From: Candidatus Saccharimonadota bacterium
GTDB lineage: Bacteria > Patescibacteriota > Saccharimonadia > Saccharimonadales > Saccharimonadaceae
Assembly (NCBI GenBank): GCA_028288995.1
Contig: JAQGHF010000002.1
Span: forward strand, 62,001 to 126,000
Direction: 5' to 3'
DNA: 64,000 nucleotides
Position numbers and translations under genes: made by a program. Positions within the stretch are counted from its first letter, which is position 1; every line of letters starts with the position of its first letter. The notes under the pieces were generated by a model. That model was not told the origin of the DNA. It saw only the letters and a program-made list of their open reading frames with translations, and searched no databases. Below are positions 8,115 through 16,979 of the stretch, one piece after another.

Positions 8115-10618
8115 TCGTTTCCGTAAACTGGCTAAAAAAATTTACCGATATTGATGTTTCGATCGAAGAGCTCACTGAGCTTATTGGTGCTCGTTTGGTT
8201 GAAATCGAGAGTGTCGAAGACTTGGGTGAAAAATACAAAGACGTGATTGTCGTGAAGGTTGTTGAGTGTAGCCCGGTTCCAGATTCTGACCACTTGAATC
8301 TGACAAAAATTGATGACGGCGGGAAAGTACAAAACGTTGAACGTGACGAAAATGGACTCGTCCAAGTTGTCTGTGGCGCACCGAATGTGACAGCTGGTAT
8401 GTTAGCTGCGTGGCTTCCACCAGAAAGTATTGTTCCTGAAACATTCGCTGACAAAGAACCATTTGTTCTTGGTGCTCGTGAACTTCGTGGCTTTATGAGT
8501 AATGGGATGCTTGCCAGCGCAAAAGAACTTGATCTATACGATGACCACAGCGGCATTGTTGCCGTTGATAAAGAGGCTGAACCAGGTACAAGTTTCGCTG
8601 AATTGTATGAATTAAACGACTATCTGCTTGATATTGAAAACAAATCATTGACCCACCGCCCTGATGCCTTCGGTATTATTGGATTTGCTCGCGAAGTTGC
8701 CGGCATTCAAGGTAAGGCTTTTACGACACCAGCATGGCTTGATACCCTCAACCCTGAAATTACTTCGAACAGTTCTGTTGAGACACCTTCTGTGACGATC
8801 GACGAGCCAGAACTTTCTGATAGGTTCCAGGCGATTGTGCTATCTGATGTGAGTGAATCTGCACAGTCTCCATTAGAAATTCAGACTTACTTATCACGAA
8901 GTGGCATTCGCCCAATTAGTGCGATTGTTGACGTTACGAACTATATGTTACTTCTTGCTGGTCGTCCGCTGCATGCGTTTGACTACGATAAATTACTTGC
9001 CGTAAATAATGACAAGATTGATATTCATGTGCGTTCAGGACGAGAAGGTGAAACACTTGCACTGTTAAGCGGGAAAACAATTGAACTTAGTACTGATGAC
9101 ATCGTTGTTGCGAACGGGGAAACTGCAGTGAGTCTCGCTGGTGCGATGGGTGGTGCGGCGACTGAAGTTGACGCGAATACCAAACGAATCCTTGTAGAGT
9201 CAGCAACATTTAACCTATATAAACTTCGTGCAGTCCAAATGCGACACGGTATCTTTAGTGAATCAATTACTCGCTTGACGAAGGGAATTCCTGCACCGCT
9301 TGGTGCGCCGGTGTTAGTTGAAGCAGCCAAGATGATGGGGCAGTTTGCTGGTGCGGTTATCGCGAGTGATATTACTGATGCGTATCCTGGTAAGCACACC
9401 CCAATCATAGTTTCATTACAAGAACCTATCGTTAACGAGACACTTGGTACGCAGTTTAGTGCAGCCGACATTAAGGAACTATTGGAGAACGTTGAATTTG
9501 ATGTTGCAGTAAATGGCACCGATATTACGGTTACTGTGCCTTATTGGCGTAATGATATTCATATTACTGAAGACATCATCGAAGAAGTGGGACGACTCAG
9601 TGGATTTGATTCAATTAATCCTGTACTGCCGACACGCGACTTTACGGCTGTTCGTCCGAGTGATTTTGACCTGCTACGCGCAAAGGTTCGTGGTCTCCTA
9701 GTTCGTGCTGGTGCTAACGAAGTATTGACCTATAACTTCATTCACGGTGATGTGATGCGTAAGGCAGGACAGAATCCCGAAACTGCCTATCGATTGACGA
9801 ATAGCATCAGTCCTGACCTTCAATACTATCGCCAAAGTATTGTCCCAAGTTTGCTTGTAAATATTCATCCAAACATCAAGGCTGGCTATGACCATTTTGC
9901 GATCTTTGAATTAAATAAATTCCACACGAAGCTCACCGGTCTTACTGAAGAGAATGTACCGAAAGAACTTGATGGACTTGGGTTTGTTGTTGCGGCAAGT
10001 AAAAAAGCAAATAAAAAATCCGAAGGCGCTGCGTATTATGAAGCGAAACGCTATCTTGATTACATTGCGACTGAACTTGGTCTTGAGTTTGCCTACGAGC
10101 CACTTGAAGCTGATGCGGATTATCCGGTGACACAACCTTTTGAACCAAAACGAAGTGCCCGCGTATGGGACACGAAAACTCGTGAGCGAATTGGTGTGAT
10201 TGGTGAATTTAAAAAGTCTGTACAGAAAGCATTCAAACTTTCTGACAATGTGGCTGGATTTGAAATCTCACCAGTCTCGCTTTTGAAACTGACTTCCGCG
10301 CTCGGAACGAGCTATGAGCCACTGAGTAAATATCCTGGCACTGATCGTGACGTTTCATTCCAGGTTGCCAGCGATGTGACCTACGGACAAGTGTATGACG
10401 CAGCAAAAAATGCACTGAGTCATGATAGCGATTCGACACTTCGAATTACTCTGACGCCACTCGATATCTATGAACCAGAATCCGGAGAGACAAAGAATGT
10501 CACGCTCCGGTTTACACTTGGTTCGTATGAAAAGACATTGACAGGTGATGAAGTGAATAAAATAATGGCAGATGTGACTGAAAAAGTGACGACCGCGACA
10601 AATGGAAAGGTAGTGTAA
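8111..10618 (+). CDS. pheT: Phenylalanyl-tRNA synthetase beta subunit
   Basis: 835 residues, near full bacterial length. An N-terminal tRNA-binding OB domain (about 40-150, VVECSPVPDSDHLNL) is followed by B3/B4 editing domains (about 210-400), B5 (about 410-480), a catalytic-like core (about 490-690) and the C-terminal ferredoxin-like anticodon-binding domain (about 740-835, SKYPGTDRDVSF). It pairs with pheS upstream. The stop overlaps the next start by 1 bp (TAATG), so the FKBP gene is in the same operon. Confidence 0.97.
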   Translation: MIVSVNWLKKFTDIDVSIEELTELIGARLVEIESVEDLGEKYKDVIVVKVVECSPVPDSDHLNLTKIDDGGKVQNVERDENGLVQVVCGAPNVTAGMLAAWLPPESIVPETFADKEPFVLGARELRGFMSNGMLASAKELDLYDDHSGIVAVDKEAEPGTSFAELYELNDYLLDIENKSLTHRPDAFGIIGFAREVAGIQGKAFTTPAWLDTLNPEITSNSSVETPSVTIDEPELSDRFQAIVLSDVSESAQSPLEIQTYLSRSGIRPISAIVDVTNYMLLLAGRPLHAFDYDKLLAVNNDKIDIHVRSGREGETLALLSGKTIELSTDDIVVANGETAVSLAGAMGGAATEVDANTKRILVESATFNLYKLRAVQMRHGIFSESITRLTKGIPAPLGAPVLVEAAKMMGQFAGAVIASDITDAYPGKHTPIIVSLQEPIVNETLGTQFSAADIKELLENVEFDVAVNGTDITVTVPYWRNDIHITEDIIEEVGRLSGFDSINPVLPTRDFTAVRPSDFDLLRAKVRGLLVRAGANEVLTYNFIHGDVMRKAGQNPETAYRLTNSISPDLQYYRQSIVPSLLVNIHPNIKAGYDHFAIFELNKFHTKLTGLTEENVPKELDGLGFVVAASKKANKKSEGAAYYEAKRYLDYIATELGLEFAYEPLEADADYPVTQPFEPKRSARVWDTKTRERIGVIGEFKKSVQKAFKLSDNVAGFEISPVSLLKLTSALGTSYEPLSKYPGTDRDVSFQVASDVTYGQVYDAAKNALSHDSDSTLRITLTPLDIYEPESGETKNVTLRFTLGSYEKTLTGDEVNKIMADVTEKVTTATNGKVV

Positions 10619-11226
10619 TGGCAACAAGTACAACAAGAGCACAACAAATTGGAATCTGGATTATCGCAGTAGTTTTGACTGTTGGTACAATCGGATCATT
10701 TATCGTATTGATCCTTGCAAACGATAATTCTACAAAGGACGCAGCAACATCACAGGCAAGCCAGGCGAAGCAACTCGCTGACTATACTGCGCAGCAAAAA
10801 GCTGCAGCCGCAACGAATGCTGCGAACTCAATTGCACTTTCTGGTTATAGCGCCGCAGCATTTGACCCTACGTCAGTCACCGCACTGCAAAAAGATATTC
10901 TTGTTGCAGGTACGGGTGATGAAGTGAAATCAACTGACTCAATTAGCGCAAGTTACTTTGGATGGACGAGTGATGGTGTGATCTTTGACAGCTCAACAAA
11001 GAAAGACACGAATACTGATACGCCGGTCACGTTTGCACTCAGCTCCGTCATTAAGGGTTGGACAGATGGACTGACAGGACAGCGAGTAGGAAGTACGGTG
11101 AAGCTGACCATTCCTTCTGACCAAGCATATGGAACTGCAGGATCAGGTATGATTCCAGCAAATGCACCACTGCAGTTTATCGTAGTGATCCATTCAATTG
11201 GCGCAGCGGCAACAGCTGCACAATAA
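10618..11226 (+). CDS. Membrane-anchored FKBP-type peptidyl-prolyl isomerase
   Basis: 202 residues. An N-terminal membrane helix (about 12-36) is followed by a low-complexity Ala/Gln-rich linker (about 40-85) and an FKBP domain (about 95-200), with GWTSDGVIFDSS, VIKGWTDGLTGQRVGS and the Y/G-rich DQAYGTAGSGMIPANAPLQF signature. It should catalyse proline isomerisation in proteins outside the membrane. The 1-bp overlap with pheT places it at the end of that operon, although the functions are unrelated. Confidence 0.9.
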   Translation: MATSTTRAQQIGIWIIAVVLTVGTIGSFIVLILANDNSTKDAATSQASQAKQLADYTAQQKAAAATNAANSIALSGYSAAAFDPTSVTALQKDILVAGTGDEVKSTDSISASYFGWTSDGVIFDSSTKKDTNTDTPVTFALSSVIKGWTDGLTGQRVGSTVKLTIPSDQAYGTAGSGMIPANAPLQFIVVIHSIGAAATAAQ

Positions 11227-11242
11227 TTTTTAGCATAAGTAG

Positions 11243-11263
11243 TATACTATATTAAGTATAGTA
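11243..11263 (+). promoter_or_regulatory. trxB promoter -10 box with overlapping palindrome
   Basis: TATACT (11243-11248) overlaps a perfect inverted repeat TACTATA-ttaag-TATAGTA (11245-11263). The palindrome would cover the -10 box and the transcription start, a good place for an operator. Downstream, AAGGAGAG and GGGAGAGG precede the trxB ATG. Confidence 0.5.
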
Positions 11264-11287
11264 AATAAGGAGAGACCAGGGAGAGGT

Positions 11288-12250
11288 ATGGATAATTCAA
11301 TTAAAGAAGTCAAAGAGGTGGTCATGATTGGGGCAGGACCAAGTTCTTTGGCGGCCGCTATCTATACGACTCGTGAAGATATTGACACGACTTTGTACGA
11401 GAAGAGCGCCATTGGTGGACTTGCGGCAATTACTGACATTGTCGACAACTATCCTGGATTTCCCGAAGGAATTGAAGGCTTGACGCTCGCTGGTCATCTT
11501 GAAAAGCAAGCCGAACGATTTGGCGCGCACATCGAATACGGCGATGTCACATCCTTAAAAGATGAAGGTGACCATAAAGTATTGGTCGTCGACGGCGCTG
11601 AAGTAAGAGCCAAAGTTGTCCTTATCGCCACTGGAAGCGATTACAAAAAAATTGGTGTTCCCGGTGAAGCTGAACTATATGGTCGTGGCGTGCATTACTG
11701 CGCAACGTGTGACGGTGCATTTTACCGTGAAAAGAAACTCGTTGTCATCGGCGGCGGAAACTCTGGCTTTCAAGAGGCATTGTTTTTGACTCGCTATGCA
11801 ACGCATATTGATCTTTTGGTACGTAGCAAGGTGAGCGCAAGTGACATTTTGCAGCATGATATGCAGAAATTCGTTGAATCTGGAAAGGTAACGATTCACC
11901 TTCAGACAACAACTGAAGAAATTATTGCGACTGACGGTCGTGTGACTGCCGTGAATGCAATGAAAGCAAATGAACCTGTCACATTTATTACCGATGGTGT
12001 CTTTGTATTTGTTGGGCTTTTACCTAACACACAGTTCCTTGAAGGAAGCGGCATTGAACTTGATGCACGCGGGCTGATTAAAACTGATGAGCTCCTCCGT
12101 ACAAATATGAAGGGCGTGTTTGCGAGTGGTGACGTTCGAAGTGGCGCAACGATGCAGATTGCAAGTGCGGTCGGTGAAGGTGCCTCAGCGGCACTTTCCA
12201 TTCGTGAGTATCTTGAAGACTATAATCGCGATCCATCTTTAGAGGTTTAA
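11288..12250 (+). CDS. trxB: Thioredoxin reductase
   Basis: 320-residue class II pyridine nucleotide-disulfide oxidoreductase. The FAD-binding GxGxxS/A motif is at about 15-20 (IGAGPSS), the redox-active CATC is at 138-141, the NADPH-binding GGGNSG is in the second Rossmann domain, and the C-terminal FAD contact region reads GVFASGDVRSG. It passes electrons from NADPH to thioredoxin. Two overlapping purine-rich SD motifs precede the ATG, in contrast to the leaderless genes nearby. It ends 8 bp from the convergent PLD gene. Confidence 0.95.
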   Translation: MDNSIKEVKEVVMIGAGPSSLAAAIYTTREDIDTTLYEKSAIGGLAAITDIVDNYPGFPEGIEGLTLAGHLEKQAERFGAHIEYGDVTSLKDEGDHKVLVVDGAEVRAKVVLIATGSDYKKIGVPGEAELYGRGVHYCATCDGAFYREKKLVVIGGGNSGFQEALFLTRYATHIDLLVRSKVSASDILQHDMQKFVESGKVTIHLQTTTEEIIATDGRVTAVNAMKANEPVTFITDGVFVFVGLLPNTQFLEGSGIELDARGLIKTDELLRTNMKGVFASGDVRSGATMQIASAVGEGASAALSIREYLEDYNRDPSLEV

Positions 12251-12258
12251 GGTAAAGT

Positions 12259-13245
12259 TTAGGCTTTGATGTATGTTTCGTAAAAAGATTCGAGCTGATC
12301 GATAATCGCAGGATCAGCTGTTTCGAGCGCAATCTCTCGTGTGCCGAATAGCACACCAGTGAATGCAAAGTTATGTGATCCAGTGATGGCAACTCGAGAA
12401 CCGTCCTCCATCGTAAAGATAATAAACTTTGCGTGGAGGTACGGTTCTTTTATGTATCGGGTTTTAAGACCACTCGTTAGCATGCTCAGGCGAATGAGTA
12501 TTCGGTTCAACGTATCAGCTTGTTCTGGACGGTTAAAGTACAGTTCAACATCTTTCTTTTTAAGAATGCGTGCGAGTTTCCCTGTTGGACAATACTGTGA
12601 CACAAAGACAATATGTGATGCTTCTTTTGCAAGTTCAAGAGCGCGTCGATAAATGACAGAATGAGCGATGATACCACCGTCGATGAGGACTGAATTACCT
12701 TCGAGTTCGTATGTCACACTCGGGTAGTTCGTTGATGTACGTTCAGCTTTTGCGATACGATTTTGCTCGTAGCCAAGTCGGTCTGCGAGTCGGTTGTTTT
12801 CGAGTCTGAACATATAGTCGGTATTTTCGGCAATACCACCTTGATACATATTCACACCACCAAAGACGAAACAAGTGTTATCGACGACACACCATTTAGT
12901 GTGTGTACGACCATTAAGTAGTGTAATCCGTCCACGACCAAGCCAGAGGAACTTTACTCCAGCCGCTTTGAGGCTTTTCACCATGTGATTCACTTCTTTC
13001 ACACCTGGACTATAGTATTTCAAGGGCAAGAAGCCGCCACTCACTTCACCGTAGGTAAAGATATCGGCAGTTACAGTAACGGTAACACCACGCTTCGCCG
13101 CTTCTTCAAGCGCGGCAATTAATGCATGCGTTGCTGGGTGATCGGCAATCACCATAGAAATCAAAAAAATACGTTTTTCAGCTTTCTTTACAAGTTCAGT
13201 TGCTTGCTTGATATAGTCAGGTGGCAAGACTAATTTCATATTCAT
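12259..13245 (-). CDS. Phospholipase D-like (HKD) protein
   Basis: 328-residue PLD superfamily protein with two HKD motifs: HTKWCVVD in the N-terminal half and HAKFIIF with a distal GSHN in the C-terminal half. It could be a cardiolipin synthase-type transphosphatidylase or a PLD nuclease; the sequence does not decide. I took the ATG at 13245, because TATAAT lies on the minus strand at 13255-13260, 9 nt upstream. A longer frame to 13425 would overlap the divergent ppa gene by almost 100 bp and is rejected. No membrane helix is seen in the chosen protein. Confidence 0.82.
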   Translation of the reverse strand: MNMKLVLPPDYIKQATELVKKAEKRIFLISMVIADHPATHALIAALEEAAKRGVTVTVTADIFTYGEVSGGFLPLKYYSPGVKEVNHMVKSLKAAGVKFLWLGRGRITLLNGRTHTKWCVVDNTCFVFGGVNMYQGGIAENTDYMFRLENNRLADRLGYEQNRIAKAERTSTNYPSVTYELEGNSVLIDGGIIAHSVIYRRALELAKEASHIVFVSQYCPTGKLARILKKKDVELYFNRPEQADTLNRILIRLSMLTSGLKTRYIKEPYLHAKFIIFTMEDGSRVAITGSHNFAFTGVLFGTREIALETADPAIIDQLESFYETYIKA

Positions 13246-13330
13246 CTTTCTACGATTATAAACTGTCCAGCGCATTCTAGTACATATTGGGTAAAAACTG
13301 ATAAAATACAGGTAATAGAAATAGGAGAAC

Positions 13331-13864
13331 ATGATGGCAGACTTTAACAAAATTTTAACACCTGGTGATATCGATAATGGTACGGCTAACGTCGTCATCG
13401 AAATTCCAACTGGAAGTAGTAACAAAATTGAATGGAATCGTGACCTTGCAGTCTTTCAGCTTGATCGCGGGGAACCAACAATTTTTGGAAAACCAACAAA
13501 CTACGGATTTATTCCACAAACACTTGATGAAGACGGCGACGAGCTTGACGCACTTGTTATTACAAGCGAACCGCTGCCTACAGGTATCTTCCTCGAAGCG
13601 AAGATTATTGGTGTCATGAAGTTTGAAGACGACGGTGAAATTGATGATAAGATTGTTTTCGTTCCTGCCGATGACCGCAATACCGGAAATGCCATCAACA
13701 CACTTGAAGATCTTCCAAAGCAACTTTTGAATCAAATTGAATTCCATTTTAATCACTATAAAGATCTGAAGAAACCGGGCACGACTATCGTAAAAAGTTG
13801 GGGTGATATTGCAGAAGCCAAAGCAGTCATTCGCGAATCAATCGAGCGTTGGAACACGAAGTAG
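13331..13864 (+). CDS. ppa: Inorganic pyrophosphatase (family I)
   Basis: 177 residues, the bacterial family I length. Signature residues include NYGFIP, the DEDGDELDALV metal-binding stretch and VPADDRN. It hydrolyses pyrophosphate released by biosynthetic reactions. AGGAGA precedes two tandem ATGs (13331 and 13334), and either may be used. The downstream phosphatase overlaps its end, so the pair is probably co-transcribed. Confidence 0.95.
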   Translation: MMADFNKILTPGDIDNGTANVVIEIPTGSSNKIEWNRDLAVFQLDRGEPTIFGKPTNYGFIPQTLDEDGDELDALVITSEPLPTGIFLEAKIIGVMKFEDDGEIDDKIVFVPADDRNTGNAINTLEDLPKQLLNQIEFHFNHYKDLKKPGTTIVKSWGDIAEAKAVIRESIERWNTK

Positions 13865-14634
13865 TGAGTTCTGACGACCAAGTGGTTATCGATACTCAGG
13901 CACTCGTTGTGGATGTGTTTAAGGGTTTTCGTGATGAACTATTGGGTGTCTTTGGCAACACTGAGCACACAAGTAAGCTAGACCATTCTCCGGTAACAAT
14001 TTACGACGTGAAGGTTGAAGAAGCGTTAAAAGCGAAACTTGCAGAAGCTTTTCCTGACATGGGATTCGAAGGCGAAGAGACTGGTGCATCCGGAAATAGT
14101 GAAACCTATTGGCTTGTTGATCCTATTGATGGCACATCGAGCTTTATTCGAGGGCTGCCGTTTAGTACTAACATGGCTGCACTCGTACATGATGGTGAAG
14201 TGATCGCCGCGGTTGTGTATGATTTCGTTAATGATTTTCTTTATACAGCACTAAAAGGGAGAGGCGCCTTCAAAAACGGTGAACCAATCCATGTTAATAC
14301 TGCTCGTGAGCAGGGCAACTTGTTTATTTACTCGATGACACGAATAAAATTTGGACATATCCAAGAAGCATTAGGCGAGTTGCGCATGCGGACAATGCTA
14401 CCAGTTGGCGCGTCGGGACATGAATACATGATGCTTGCTGAGGGTAAGATTGATGGTATTGTGAACCTCGTCAAAGGCAAAGGCTATTACGATAATGCAC
14501 CGGGCGTCTTTATCTGCGAAGAAGCAGGGGCAGTGTTGCTACCATATGATGATAAAAAAGGTGTCTATCGAGGTCAATTTATTATCGGTTCACCACTCGT
14601 TACTGAACTCATCGAGCATAGCGGACTTATCTAA
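13849..14634 (+). CDS. Inositol monophosphatase-family phosphatase
   Basis: 261-residue sugar-phosphate phosphatase with IMPase motifs: FEGEETG and WLVDPIDGTSSF for the metal site and YDNAPGVFICEEAGA in place of the usual WDxAAG. Possible substrates are inositol phosphate, 3'-phosphoadenosine phosphate or fructose 1,6-bisphosphate; this cannot be resolved here. The ATG at 13849 lies inside ppa (16-bp overlap). A GTG at 13864 overlapping the ppa stop would drop five residues and is equally reasonable. Confidence 0.85.
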   Translation: MEHEVVSSDDQVVIDTQALVVDVFKGFRDELLGVFGNTEHTSKLDHSPVTIYDVKVEEALKAKLAEAFPDMGFEGEETGASGNSETYWLVDPIDGTSSFIRGLPFSTNMAALVHDGEVIAAVVYDFVNDFLYTALKGRGAFKNGEPIHVNTAREQGNLFIYSMTRIKFGHIQEALGELRMRTMLPVGASGHEYMMLAEGKIDGIVNLVKGKGYYDNAPGVFICEEAGAVLLPYDDKKGVYRGQFIIGSPLVTELIEHSGLI

Positions 14635-14641
14635 GAACGCA

Positions 14642-15313
14642 TTATTTTCTCATTATGGCGACCATAGCGTGGTCACCGTCGATTTCTCTCTGTCCTTTTA
14701 GGAATTCACTGTACGAGAAATAATTCTGGTCTTTGTCGGTTTCGGCAGGGTTATCGATAATGTTGTCGTCTAAAATACCGGCAGTATGCAACTGCTCAAA
14801 GGTTACTTCTTTCATACCTTTATTATCAAGTGCCCAGATCGGATAGACATCTTTTCCCGGTGCAGGTCCAAGCCATACTTTCATCTCTTTAGGGTCGCTA
14901 TCATAGTGAATTTTTAGATACTCAACAAACTTCATCCCACCCTGTTGTTCGAGGCTATGGCGACCCAGGTGAGCGAGACCGAGTACGTGATGCACAGGGT
15001 CGTAGAATGTTGCACAGATGCAGTCAGCGGCAGGAAGAAATAATGCATGATTTGGTTCTGTCACGACAAGTGCGTCGTATGGAATCTCAAGTGTTCCGTA
15101 CATCCCGTCGGATTTATTAGTATCCGTTACTTCAGCGTAACGACAAAAATCATCGGAATCGAACGTTATTCTCATTCGTGTTGATTGTTCGAGGGTAATG
15201 TCGTGAGCAGCAAGAAATACTCTGCGATTCTCGACTACTTTTTGGTCGCCCGGATCATCACTATTAAACATACTTCCGTCTGCAACCGTTGAAGTTGCAA
15301 CAAAAACGTCCAC
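14642..15313 (-). CDS. PgeF/YfiH-like (DUF152) protein, divergent
   Basis: 223 residues with the core signature of the polyphenol-oxidase/purine-nucleoside phosphorylase family: LFLPAADCICATFYDP followed by LGLAHLGRH, supplying the conserved Cys and second His. The first zinc His, normally in a QVHG motif, is not evident: the matching region reads MRITFDSDDF. Active enzyme or degenerate relative cannot be told from sequence. It starts with GTG at 15313 and overlaps the stop of the upstream rel gene by one base (TAGTG), so they form an operon. Confidence 0.75.
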   Translation of the reverse strand: MDVFVATSTVADGSMFNSDDPGDQKVVENRRVFLAAHDITLEQSTRMRITFDSDDFCRYAEVTDTNKSDGMYGTLEIPYDALVVTEPNHALFLPAADCICATFYDPVHHVLGLAHLGRHSLEQQGGMKFVEYLKIHYDSDPKEMKVWLGPAPGKDVYPIWALDNKGMKEVTFEQLHTAGILDDNIIDNPAETDKDQNYFSYSEFLKGQREIDGDHAMVAIMRK

Positions 15314-16905
15314 TACTTTTCTTTCTTCCTCATCGTCTTAACACGAATGATTGCCGCGGCATGACTGATGCCACTAATAATACCGAGTTGGCGTAGCTGT
15401 GCCCGGAGTTTGTTACGTGCGTGTGTAGTGGTGACATGATCAAGCCATGCCTGTTTTGGCGAACTATTCTTTCTCGTCATCACTTCAACGATGTCACCAT
15501 TATGAAGCGGCTCATTGAATGGTCGGATCATGCCATTTACGTGGAATCCGTTAGCGTGCTTACCGATGTCGCTGTGAACAAGATAAGCAAAGTCGAGCGG
15601 TAATGCACCTTCGGGCAGGTTATAGATATCACCCTTTGGAGAGTAGACAAAGATGCGGTCACCAAATAAATCGATGTTAAGCTGATCGGATGTAATATCC
15701 TCACCACCACGAAGTTTGTCCGCAACTTCCTGCAGTTGATTGATCCATTGCATATGAGTTGGAAGGATCGAGCTCTTTTTGCCACGTGTGTAATCTTTTG
15801 AGCCTTTTTGTTCGTGGTAGTGGAAGCTCGCCGCTAGTCCACGCTCTGCAAATTCATGCATATCGTAGGTACGAATCTGGAATTCAATAATCTGTTTCGT
15901 TGGCGTGATGACTGTTGTGTGAAGACTTTGGTAGCCGTTTGGTTTTGGAACGGCAATGTAATCTTTAATACGGGCAATCATTGGCTGATACAGTGAGTGG
16001 AGCACTCCGAGAACGCGGTAACAATCTTCTTTTGTTTCAACAATAATACGGAGCGCCATTAAGTCATATATATCGTCGATGCTACCACTTTTTCGTAGTT
16101 TTTTGTGAAGACTATATACGCTTTTCACGCGACCATTGATTTCGAACTCTACCTTTTCATGGTGGAGGGCTTTAGCGATTTCATCACGAACGATACCTAA
16201 TTTACGCGTACTTTTACCGAGGCGTTTACGAATAAGGTTTCGTAGTTTTTTAAATTCAGTTGGATCGAGGTAGCTAAAGGCGAGCTCCTCAATCTCCATG
16301 CGGACGCGACCCATACCAAGACGGTCGGCCATAGGTCCGAATACTTCGAGACTTTCGCGCGCGATCTTCACCTGTTTTTCTTTTGACATGTGCTGCAGCG
16401 TCTGAAGGTTATGGAGGCGATCTGCGAGTTTGATAATGATGACGCGAACATCTTGTCCGACCGCGATCAAAAGTTTTGAAAGATTATCCTTCGTTTGAGG
16501 GAGGTATTCTGCAAGGTCTTGCATGCCAGCGCGGGCCTGTGAGACTTTGGTGACACCATCAACGAGGAAGGAAACATCTTTGCCAAAAAGTGTTTCAAGT
16601 TGTTCGAGTGTTATGTTTGTGTCTTCAACTGTATCGTGAAGCACGCCTGCAAGGACACTATCGATGTCCATACCCCAATCAATAAGAGTTCCTGCGACAG
16701 AGAGCGGGTGTATAATATATGGCTCACCACTCTTTCGCTTTTGACCAATGTGCGCTTTCGTCGCAATATCAATGGCATGTTCAAGCTCGAGGACTTGATC
16801 CTCCTCATAATGTGGAGCTGCCTTCTCGAGTAATTCACTCTTTTTCATAGCCTTATTAGTATACGGAGAATCGCGGTTTTTGTCAGCTGGAGTTTTCTTT
16901 GACAT
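15313..16905 (-). CDS. rel: Rel/SpoT-type (p)ppGpp synthetase/hydrolase, short form
   Basis: 530 residues, clearly shorter than the usual about 730. An N-terminal HD hydrolase domain (about 40-190, with YIIHPL and LHDTVEDT) precedes a synthetase domain (about 240-360, with IKDYIAVPKPNGYQSLHT and EFQIRT) and a TGS domain (about 405-470). The zinc-finger and ACT domains of standard long RSH proteins are absent. It probably both makes and destroys (p)ppGpp in stress, but ribosome-dependent control through the missing C-terminus would differ. TATACA lies 11 nt before the ATG on the minus strand. Confidence 0.92.
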   Translation of the reverse strand: MSKKTPADKNRDSPYTNKAMKKSELLEKAAPHYEEDQVLELEHAIDIATKAHIGQKRKSGEPYIIHPLSVAGTLIDWGMDIDSVLAGVLHDTVEDTNITLEQLETLFGKDVSFLVDGVTKVSQARAGMQDLAEYLPQTKDNLSKLLIAVGQDVRVIIIKLADRLHNLQTLQHMSKEKQVKIARESLEVFGPMADRLGMGRVRMEIEELAFSYLDPTEFKKLRNLIRKRLGKSTRKLGIVRDEIAKALHHEKVEFEINGRVKSVYSLHKKLRKSGSIDDIYDLMALRIIVETKEDCYRVLGVLHSLYQPMIARIKDYIAVPKPNGYQSLHTTVITPTKQIIEFQIRTYDMHEFAERGLAASFHYHEQKGSKDYTRGKKSSILPTHMQWINQLQEVADKLRGGEDITSDQLNIDLFGDRIFVYSPKGDIYNLPEGALPLDFAYLVHSDIGKHANGFHVNGMIRPFNEPLHNGDIVEVMTRKNSSPKQAWLDHVTTTHARNKLRAQLRQLGIISGISHAAAIIRVKTMRKKEK

Positions 16906-16979
16906 TGCTAGGCCAGTGTATATACTAAAGAGGTTATGATTATTGGCTTAATATGCGTAAGCAGGGGGATGTGGTCAAG

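Noticed and set aside
13246-13425. N-terminal membrane extension of the PLD-like protein
   Set aside because: The extension would overlap the divergent ppa gene and cross its promoter, and TATAAT lies 9 nt upstream of the internal ATG at 13245.
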